The notes under the pieces are model-generated. The model worked only from the letters and a program-made list of their open reading frames with translations, did not search any database and was not told where the DNA came from. A program made the position numbers and the translations under genes. Positions 58,293 to 64,000 of a stretch of DNA of 64,000 bases are shown one piece after another; positions within the stretch are counted from its first letter, which is position 1, and each line of letters opens with the position of its first letter. This DNA is from Pseudomonadota bacterium (GTDB lineage: Bacteria > Pseudomonadota > Alphaproteobacteria > Rhizobiales > Xanthobacteraceae): assembly GCA_023423415.1 (NCBI GenBank), contig JAFAFP010000173.1:1-64000 (forward strand), given 5' to 3'.

Positions 58293-60734
58293 TCATAGTG
58301 GCAACGCCGCCTGTCTCTCCAAAGGCGTTCTCGGCGCGACTGTGACGTTATCCTGTTCGTCAGAGCCCTTCAGCGCGGCCGCCACCGCGTCGTCTACAGT
58401 TTCGAGCCAGACGATACTCACCAGCCTGCGTGCTGCATCCGGCACATCTTCAAGGTCCCTTTTGTTGAGCTCCGGCAGCAAAACCGTCTTGATTCCGGCT
58501 TGTGCCGCGGCCAGCACTTTTTCCTTCACGCCCCCGATCGGATGGACGAGCCCGCGCAGCGATATCTCTCCGGTCATGGCCGTATCGCTGCGGACAGTGC
58601 GGCCGGTCAGTAATGAAACAAGGGCGGTGAACATGGCGACGCCAGCGCTGGGGCCGTCCTTTGGGATCGCGCCGGCCGGCACGTGAATGTGCACGTCGGA
58701 TTTCTCGAAAAGATCAGGATCGATGCCGAACTCGGATGATCGCGCCTTAACGAGGGTCAGGGCTGCTTGGGCGCTCTCTTTCATGACCTTGCCAAGCTGC
58801 CCGGTCAGAATAAGCTTGCCTCGCCCGGGCACGCGGCTCGCTTCGACGAAAAGGATGTCGCCCCCGGTCGGTGTCCAGGCGAGCCCGGTTGCAACTCCGG
58901 GCACGCTTGTGCGCATGGCGACTTCGTTCTCGAAGCGGCGTGGACCGAGAATGGCTGAGACTGCGGCACGGTCAATCTGCACACGCTCACTGCTGCCTTC
59001 AGCGATGCGCATGGCGACATGACGGCAGATCGCGCCAATCTGCCGTTCCAGATTGCGGACACCGGCCTCGCGTGTGTATTCGCGGATAATCGTGCGGATT
59101 GCGTCTTCCGAGATCTCGCATTGCTCGGCCGTCAGTCCGCTATTCTCGAGCTGACGCTTGAGAAGATAACGCTTGGCGATTTCAAGTTTCTCGTCTTCGG
59201 TATAGCCGGAAATCTCGATAACCTCCATGCGATCGCGCACCGGGCCGGGGATAGTGTCGAGCATGTTGGCGGTGGCGATGAACATGACTTTGGAAAGATC
59301 GAATGCCACCGCAAGATAATTGTCGCGGAATGTCGCATTCTGCTCCGGATCGAGGACTTCGAGCAGAGCCGAGGACGGATCGCCGTGGAATCCGACGCTG
59401 AGCTTGTCCACTTCATCGAGCATCAGAACGGGGTTGCGGGTGCCGGCCTTGCGTATCGACTGGATGATGTTGCCGGGAAGTGCGCCAATATAGGTCCGCC
59501 GATGGCCACGGATTTCTGCTTCGTCGTGCACGCCGCCAAGGCTCAAGCGCGCGAATTTCCGGCCTGTCGCGCGGGCGATACTCTGTCCGAGCGAGGTCTT
59601 GCCGACACCAGGTGGGCCGACGAAGCAAAGAATGGGGCTCTTTCCCGCAGGATTGAGCTTGCGCACGGCCAGATATTCGAGAATACGGCGCTTCACCTTG
59701 TCGAGGCCATGGTGATCCTCATCGAGGATGCGACGCGCTTCGGCAATGTCGATGCGATCCTCGCTGAGTTTAGACCACGGTAGATCGACGAGCCAATCGA
59801 GATAAGCACGGATCATCGCGTATTCGGCCGCGGCCTCAGGCATGCGCTCCAGTCTTTTGAGCTCTTTCTTCGCTTGCTCCGCCGCCTCCTCGGGCATTCC
59901 AGCCTGCTCGATCTTCTCGCGCAGTTCGGCAACGTCGCTCGCCTTGTCGTCGTCGCCCTCGCCCAGCTCTTTTTGGATCTGTCGAAGCTGCTCGCGCAGA
60001 ATGTGTTGACGCTGCTGGGACGAAAGGGAATGCTGCGTCTGATCGCCGATCTGCTTCGAGAGTCTCAGGACCTCAATGCGTTGAGCCAGCAAAGCAAGCA
60101 CCTTGTCGAGACGTTCCTGCACTTCGAACGTCTCTAGGACCTGTTGCTTTTCTTCAGGCTTCGCATCGATTACACCCGCGATGAAGTCAGCAAGCGCGGA
60201 CGGTGAGCTGATATTCTCGATTGCAGCCACCAGCTCGGCAGGAACGCTTGGCAACAACTCGGTCGCCTCGCGGGCCCGCTGTTTGAGCAGGCTGACGCGG
60301 GCGTCGATATCTGGCGTCACCAGTTCGGAGACTCCAAGCTCCTCGACCCGTGCGACAAGGAAGGGAAAGCCTTCGACCAAATCGATGATGCGAAAGCGCC
60401 GAACGCCTTGGCAAATCACGTGGTGCAAGTCGTCGGCCGAAGTAACGTAGCGGAGGATTTTCGCCACTGTTCCAATCTTATGCAGATGCTCTAGCTTCGG
60501 CTCCTCAATGTCCGAATTGGCCTGTAGGACAACCCCAAGCATCCTTTCGGTTCGCACAGCTTCCTGTGCTGCGGCGATTGACGATTTTCGGCCGACGGCC
60601 AGAGGCAGCACGGTTCCGGGAAACAACACAGTCTGACGTACCGGTAGAATGATCATCGCGTCTGGTGGAACTGGCCTGTGGCCCTCCTCGTTCGTGGCCA
60701 CTTTCTGCTCCTTGGTTTCAGTTGAGTTCGCCAT
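58293..60734 (-). CDS. lon: ATP-dependent protease Lon
   Basis: 813 residues. LON substrate domain about 25-220 (MIILPVRQTVLFPGTVLPLA), coiled middle, AAA with Walker A GPPGVGKTSLGQSIARATGR near 368 and Walker B PVLMLDEVDK, then the protease domain with Ser in PKDGPSAGVAMFTALVSLLT and Lys in GGVKEKVLAAAQAGIKTVLL. Complete catalytic dyad. Shorter and more divergent than the housekeeping Lon of this order, probably an extra stress copy. Last gene of the peroxiredoxin-dsbA-hsp20-lon operon, 18 bp after hsp20. Confidence 0.95.
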   Translation of the reverse strand: MANSTETKEQKVATNEEGHRPVPPDAMIILPVRQTVLFPGTVLPLAVGRKSSIAAAQEAVRTERMLGVVLQANSDIEEPKLEHLHKIGTVAKILRYVTSADDLHHVICQGVRRFRIIDLVEGFPFLVARVEELGVSELVTPDIDARVSLLKQRAREATELLPSVPAELVAAIENISSPSALADFIAGVIDAKPEEKQQVLETFEVQERLDKVLALLAQRIEVLRLSKQIGDQTQHSLSSQQRQHILREQLRQIQKELGEGDDDKASDVAELREKIEQAGMPEEAAEQAKKELKRLERMPEAAAEYAMIRAYLDWLVDLPWSKLSEDRIDIAEARRILDEDHHGLDKVKRRILEYLAVRKLNPAGKSPILCFVGPPGVGKTSLGQSIARATGRKFARLSLGGVHDEAEIRGHRRTYIGALPGNIIQSIRKAGTRNPVLMLDEVDKLSVGFHGDPSSALLEVLDPEQNATFRDNYLAVAFDLSKVMFIATANMLDTIPGPVRDRMEVIEISGYTEDEKLEIAKRYLLKRQLENSGLTAEQCEISEDAIRTIIREYTREAGVRNLERQIGAICRHVAMRIAEGSSERVQIDRAAVSAILGPRRFENEVAMRTSVPGVATGLAWTPTGGDILFVEASRVPGRGKLILTGQLGKVMKESAQAALTLVKARSSEFGIDPDLFEKSDVHIHVPAGAIPKDGPSAGVAMFTALVSLLTGRTVRSDTAMTGEISLRGLVHPIGGVKEKVLAAAQAGIKTVLLPELNKRDLEDVPDAARRLVSIVWLETVDDAVAAALKGSDEQDNVTVAPRTPLERQAALPL

Positions 60735-60752
60735 GATGATGTTGCTCGCCTA

Positions 60753-61160
60753 TCAGGGCCGCTTCGTCATGCTGAGAACCAGACATCCGTTCACAAGCTC
60801 CGAGCGATTGAGGCGCAGATGTGATGTTGGCAGTCGTAAGCGCCGCTCGAACCGCCCATATGGAATTTCCAGGCGCTGCATGTCCGCCGCGCGAGTGATC
60901 GAAGGCAGCCGACGCAATCCGGCCACGCGCAAAGCGTTCTCCTCGATCACGATCTCCAGATCTTCCGGCTCAACGCCAGGAAGTGCAGCGATAATCAGAA
61001 GTTCATGCCCGCTGTCGAAAATATCGACCGGCGGCTCCCAGCTTGCCATCTGCATCGTCGATAGAACGGGGTGAAAGAATTGCCGCTGCAGCCGCTCAGC
61101 CCGCGCGATCATCTCGCAGGCTTCGATCCACATTCCGGTTTTGAGATCGCCGGCAGTCAT
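60753..61160 (-). CDS. Small heat shock protein Hsp20-like
   Basis: 135 residues from the ATG at 61160; an upstream TTG at 61175 is the alternative start. Alpha-crystallin domain about 45-135: PPVDIFDSGHELLIIAALPG, VEPEDLEIVIEENALRVAGL, RLEIPYGRFERRLRLP, ELVNGCLVLSMTKRP. It lacks a long C-terminal extension with the I-x-I/V motif, so oligomer assembly may differ. Between dsbA (19 bp) and lon (18 bp): a holdase coupled to a protease. Confidence 0.85.
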   Translation of the reverse strand: MTAGDLKTGMWIEACEMIARAERLQRQFFHPVLSTMQMASWEPPVDIFDSGHELLIIAALPGVEPEDLEIVIEENALRVAGLRRLPSITRAADMQRLEIPYGRFERRLRLPTSHLRLNRSELVNGCLVLSMTKRP

Positions 61161-61179
61161 CACTGCACCCTTCAAACGG

Positions 61180-61716
61180 CTATCGAAGCGGGGCCTCAGC
61201 GTACAGACTCGATTGGATCGCCGCAGCTAGCTCTTCCAACGCATACGAGCCATCGTGACGATGGTTGTTGATGAAGAACGTCGGGGTGCCGTTGACGCCG
61301 CTACGTACCCCGCCGAGGAAATCCTCCCGGACTTTCGGCGCAAATTTTCGGGTCAGCAGCGCTTCGCGTAGCTCGACATCGGACAGACCGAGCGCAGCCG
61401 CCAAGGCAACAAACAGCGGCGGGCTCAGGCGATCCTGGTTTTCAAAAAGACCATCGTGCATGTCCCAGAAACGATTATGCGCGCCGGCGAACTCTGCGGT
61501 CTCCGCCGCGCCCTGCGCGTTCGGATGGACCTGGCTCAGCGGGAAATGACGAAAGACGAAGCGCAGCTTCTTTCCGAAGTGCTTCTGCACGAGCTTAACG
61601 ATCGGGTGCGCCATCCCACAATGCGGGCACTCATAGTCGCCGTATTCGACCAGCGTGACTGGTGCGTTAGGCAGACCTTGAATGTGGTCGGTCGAACTGA
61701 TCGGCACCTTGAGCAT
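61180..61716 (-). CDS. DsbA-family thioredoxin-fold oxidoreductase
   Basis: 178 residues from the ATG at 61716 (AGGA upstream). LVEYGDYECPHCGMAHPIVK holds the CPHC active site near residues 32-35, VFRHFPLSQVHPNAQGAAET and GVNGTPTFFINNHRHDGSY (cis-Pro) follow. No signal peptide, so probably cytosolic, like FrnE/DsbA-type proteins that follow Na+/H+ antiporters or peroxiredoxins. Its start lies inside the peroxiredoxin gene (50-bp overlap in another frame), indicating coupled translation. Confidence 0.9.
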   Translation of the reverse strand: MLKVPISSTDHIQGLPNAPVTLVEYGDYECPHCGMAHPIVKLVQKHFGKKLRFVFRHFPLSQVHPNAQGAAETAEFAGAHNRFWDMHDGLFENQDRLSPPLFVALAAALGLSDVELREALLTRKFAPKVREDFLGGVRSGVNGTPTFFINNHRHDGSYALEELAAAIQSSLYAEAPLR

Positions 61717-62197
61717 GGCGAGAGTCCTCATTGTGAGACATGAGTTCCAAGGCTTCGAGAATTCCATCCGCTCCTGGATTGACGGCGATCGGCGAGCAAT
61801 AGCTCCAGAAAATCACCCCTTTCCGGTCGATGACGAAAAGCGCCCGCTCGGAAACGCCTTCACTGTTCCGGTAGGCCTGATATTTTTTTGCAACCTCGCC
61901 CTTTGGATGGAAATCGGCAAGCAACGGAAAATGCAAATTTCGATGCTTAACAAATGCCGCATGACACCAGGCGCCGTCGACTGAAATGCCGAGTAATTCG
62001 GCACCATGCTTACGAAATTCCGGCAGCACTTCGTTGTACAGCGCCATTTGATCTCCGCACACCGGACTCCAGTCGGCAGGATAGAATGCGATGATCACCG
62101 GACGGCCCGCGAGATCGCCGAGAGACAGATTTTGGTCGGGCGTGACACGGAACGTGAAATCCGGCGCTCGCGTTCCTTTTGTCAAGATACCAAACAT
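61667..62197 (-). CDS. Peroxiredoxin (AhpC/TSA family)
   Basis: 176 residues from the ATG at 62197 (GAGGGA upstream). VIIAFYPADWSPVCGDQMAL carries the peroxidatic Cys (SPVC near residue 47) and the Pro three before it; HFPLLADFHPKGEVAKKY and SERALFVIDRKGVIFWSY are family blocks. No clear resolving Cys in the usual C-terminal position, though two other Cys occur (AWCHAAF, SYCSP). Reduces peroxides, possibly with the DsbA-like protein or TrxC as reductant. First gene of the operon, with a perfect FNR-like box 91 bp upstream. Confidence 0.9.
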   Translation of the reverse strand: MFGILTKGTRAPDFTFRVTPDQNLSLGDLAGRPVIIAFYPADWSPVCGDQMALYNEVLPEFRKHGAELLGISVDGAWCHAAFVKHRNLHFPLLADFHPKGEVAKKYQAYRNSEGVSERALFVIDRKGVIFWSYCSPIAVNPGADGILEALELMSHNEDSRHAQGADQFDRPHSRSA

Positions 62198-62288
62198 TGT
62201 TTCGTCCCTCTGTTGCGGTGTTTCGAACCAGGACAATCGGCAGTGATTTTTGCTGCGGGGAGGTTGCCGTGCGGCTGGTATTGCCGCC

Positions 62289-62302
62289 TTGACGGGCGTC
62301 AA
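62289..62302. promoter_or_regulatory. FNR/FixK-like box upstream of peroxiredoxin operon
   Basis: TTGACGGGCGTCAA, exact TTGA-N6-TCAA, 91 bp before the peroxiredoxin ATG and about 200 bp before the divergent crp gene. Confidence 0.7.
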
Positions 62303-62504
62303 GGAGAGCGGAAAACTTCACACTCCTGATCGAATTGGAGCTTCAACTAAGAAGTTTTTTGAGACGTTTTTCGCCGATTAACTTATTTTGATGCCGCCGA
62401 AACTTATTTCCATTGAGAGACGTTTGTAGTCAGCGCACATCGTCCGGGGCTATAAAGATGAGCAGGCCTTTACCGCTTTGGAGCGTATGCGTATCGGAGG
62501 TTTT

Positions 62505-63194
62505 ATGCCTGCAACAGCGCCCCCCCCGCTCCGGAACCATCGCCGTCACGACCTTTCCAACCAACCGCACGCTTTAAGGCGCCTCGATCCCTTGGCCGTG
62601 GTATTCTCATGTCATCGCAATCAGGAAATCTGCAGCGAGGGACAGCCAGCCGAATACTGGTATTGCGTCGTTTCCGGAGTCGCGAGACGCTGCATGACAA
62701 AATCTGATGGTCGACGTCAGATCTTGGCGTTGCTGCTTCCGGGCGATTTCTTTGGCTTTGCATCTCGCGGGACATACGACTACGCCGTTGAGGCAATTGT
62801 CGAAGGCACAACCATTGCGAGCTACTCGCGGCACGTCGTGGAGGCGCTTGCAGATGCGGAGCCAAAACTTGCCCGTGAGATCCGTGAGGTTGCATTTGAG
62901 ACGATGTCGCAATTGCAAGCCCAACTCCTGATTCTCGGAAGCATCACTGCCACGGAAAAGGTCGCTTCCTTTCTCCTCGCAATGGCGGCACGCTCCCGAA
63001 CTGCTCGTTCCGACCAGATTTTGCTGCCGGTTTCCCGGTACGACATTGCTGATTGTCTCGCAGTTTCGGTCGAAACAGTGAGTCGTTCGCTAACCGTCCT
63101 GAAGCATCGCGGCGTTATTGCATTGCCTGGCACGCGCACCGTCACGATCGTCGACCGTGACGCGCTTGCGGAAGGACGGCGGAGAAAAAACTGA
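62505..63194 (+). CDS. Crp/Fnr family transcriptional regulator
   Basis: 229 residues from the ATG at 62505 (GGAGG just upstream); an in-frame TTG at 62478 is an alternative. Effector domain about 25-140 (EGQPAEYWYCVVSGVARRCM, LLPGDFFGFASRGTYDYAVE), dimer helix, then a winged helix with SRYDIADCLAVSVETVSRSL and LKHRGVIALPGTRTVTIVDR. The recognition helix contains ETVSR, the E-x-x-S-R of FNR-type readers of TTGA half-sites. No N-terminal cysteine cluster for an Fe-S centre, so it is FixK/Dnr-like rather than FNR. Likely regulator of the TTGA-N6-TCAA boxes in this island. Confidence 0.9.
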   Translation: MPATAPPPLRNHRRHDLSNQPHALRRLDPLAVVFSCHRNQEICSEGQPAEYWYCVVSGVARRCMTKSDGRRQILALLLPGDFFGFASRGTYDYAVEAIVEGTTIASYSRHVVEALADAEPKLAREIREVAFETMSQLQAQLLILGSITATEKVASFLLAMAARSRTARSDQILLPVSRYDIADCLAVSVETVSRSLTVLKHRGVIALPGTRTVTIVDRDALAEGRRRKN

Positions 63195-63494
63195 GTCAGT
63201 TGTCAACGGTCTGATTGTCTTTTGGGCGGCCCGGTCCTAGTCCACGGCGGCAAACTTGCCGGTCGCTGCCGGGAAAGTTTCCATTAGGCTTTCGTCCAAC
63301 TCCGCTTCGGACACCGCGTCGTCCTAGATGGCCACAGCGTTCTGAACGCGCGCGCGACCCCGGTGCCGCATGTTTTTTTTACAACGCGAACGCTGAGACG
63401 CAATTGCGTTCTGCAAGTGACGCAATCTCATAACGACGAACTCCTGCACGACGAATCTCTCCAGCGACGAGACGCGTTCCAGTAACAAAACGCG
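63195..63494. other. Downstream region homologous to 34500-34650; no supported gene
   Basis: The first 150 bp align with the sequence after the decayed crp tail at 34.5 kb. On the minus strand both carry a short acidic frame (here DDAVSEAELDESLMETFPA) like the small ETFPASDPP-type peptides of rhizobia, but without a start codon here. At 63480-63500 CAGTAAC/GTTACTG (7-bp arms) overlaps the stop of the DUF1236 gene and could be a weak terminator. Confidence 0.4.
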
Positions 63495-63902
63495 TTACTG
63501 CTCGGAATTATCGCTTGGCGCAGCGCCGGTTGTCTCGTGATCAAGGATGATCTGCCACCCGGTTTGTGTTTCAGGATCAAAGAGCACCACCCGATCCGGC
63601 AAGCGGACATAAAGGACATCCCGCGCTTCGGGCCATACCGCGAAAATTTCCGGCGGCATTGGCATCAGACTCAGTGTGTCCGGCACCTTCTTGCCAATCT
63701 CCACCTCCGTGCCGGGAGGCAAAGTTTGTGCCGGCTGTTTTTGAAGTGACCTTGCGACCGCGCGGCCCTGCTCTTCGGTAAGCTTGCCCTGCTGGCTCGT
63801 CGTCGCGCCGGGCGGGGGCTCGCGTGTATTTTGCGCCGCGGCCATACCGCCGCTACCCATTAAGACGATCACCAGCCAGACGAAGGAAAAGTGCCGTAGC
63901 AT
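63495..63902 (-). CDS. Secreted DUF1236-like protein (paralog)
   Basis: 135 residues from the ATG at 63902, which has AAGGAG at a good distance; an ATG six bases upstream (63908) overlaps that site. Signal peptide MLRHFSFVWLVIVLMGSGGM, cleavage near AAA-QNT. The mature part has a polar Gln/Pro-rich segment, then TEVEIGKKVPDTLSLMPMPP and ending module YVRLPDRVVLFDPETQTGWQ. It is related to the protein at 44810 (KVPDSM, VKLPDRILLIDPDT). Periplasmic, function unknown. Confidence 0.8.
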   Translation of the reverse strand: MLRHFSFVWLVIVLMGSGGMAAAQNTREPPPGATTSQQGKLTEEQGRAVARSLQKQPAQTLPPGTEVEIGKKVPDTLSLMPMPPEIFAVWPEARDVLYVRLPDRVVLFDPETQTGWQIILDHETTGAAPSDNSEQ

Positions 63903-64000
63903 GATCATCTCCTTTTTGAACCAGGCACAAACATGTGGCCATGGACCCTCCGCATGCTTTTCTAGGATAAAGATCGAAGACTCTCGGCGCCTTGATGAGC

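Noticed and set aside
63480..63500. 7-bp stem as rho-independent terminator of the DUF1236 gene
   Set aside because: The stem overlaps the stop codon, and no T-run follows; kept only as a remark.

Overview
The window looks like chromosome from an alphaproteobacterium of the Hyphomicrobiales (Bradyrhizobium/Rhodopseudomonas/Afipia-like). This is inferred from GC-rich codon use, the hut gene order, Bug/TctC receptors, DUF1236, DUF1931 and DUF2188 proteins and multiple chaperone paralogs. No rRNA, tRNA or CRISPR array was seen.

Left part (1-30.7 kb) is catabolic. It holds a branched-chain amino-acid-type ABC transporter (livH partial, livF, livG) with a divergent MarR gene, then a decayed CaiB/BaiF CoA-transferase. 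A histidine-utilisation cluster follows (hutC-hutF divergent from hutI-hutG-hutU-hutD, no hutH) with an inverted-repeat operator between the arms. Next is an operon of flavin monooxygenase, thiolase-like protein, DUF35 protein, ADP-forming acyl-CoA synthetase and YciI protein, with a divergent MarR gene. After a Bug receptor and fragments of ALDH and UbiD genes comes a TetR-controlled cluster: acyl-CoA dehydrogenase, acyl-CoA ligase, NicX-like ring-cleavage dioxygenase and alpha/beta hydrolase. It converges on a GntR / PaaK-like ligase / quinone-oxidoreductase operon, followed by a second Bug receptor. Two inverted, internally deleted IS3-family copies around a ParB-like fragment close this part.

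Right part (31-64 kb) is a stress and proteostasis island. It carries a cNMP-domain/thioredoxin-reductase-like protein with a histone-fold DUF1931 protein, HdeD, thioredoxin TrxC, GrpE, Hsp20, a BON protein, GroESL, an SRPBCC protein, a NUDIX operon, PsiE, a dnaK-clpB-grpE-cbpA-cbpM operon, a PRC-barrel protein, a peroxiredoxin-DsbA-Hsp20-Lon operon and a Crp/Fnr regulator. The content recalls the transmissible locus of stress tolerance (HdeD, Trx, PsiE, sHsp) but uses full KJE/ClpB/GroESL/Lon machines in place of ClpK/ClpG.

Two patterns tie the island together. First, at least a dozen 14-bp FNR/FixK-like palindromes (TTGA-N6-TCAA, mostly TTGACGGnCGTCAA), many lying 30-110 bp before start codons, suggest that the island Crp/Fnr protein (ExxSR recognition helix) controls the chaperone genes. 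Second, the island is full of decayed second copies (clpB-grpE-dnaJ, Hsp20, BON, DUF1931, PRC, crp, UspA) and of short tandem duplications (10-22 bp), which points to repeated duplication and loss. The crp tail at 63.0 kb has a diverged direct copy at 34.3 kb, bracketing most of the island.
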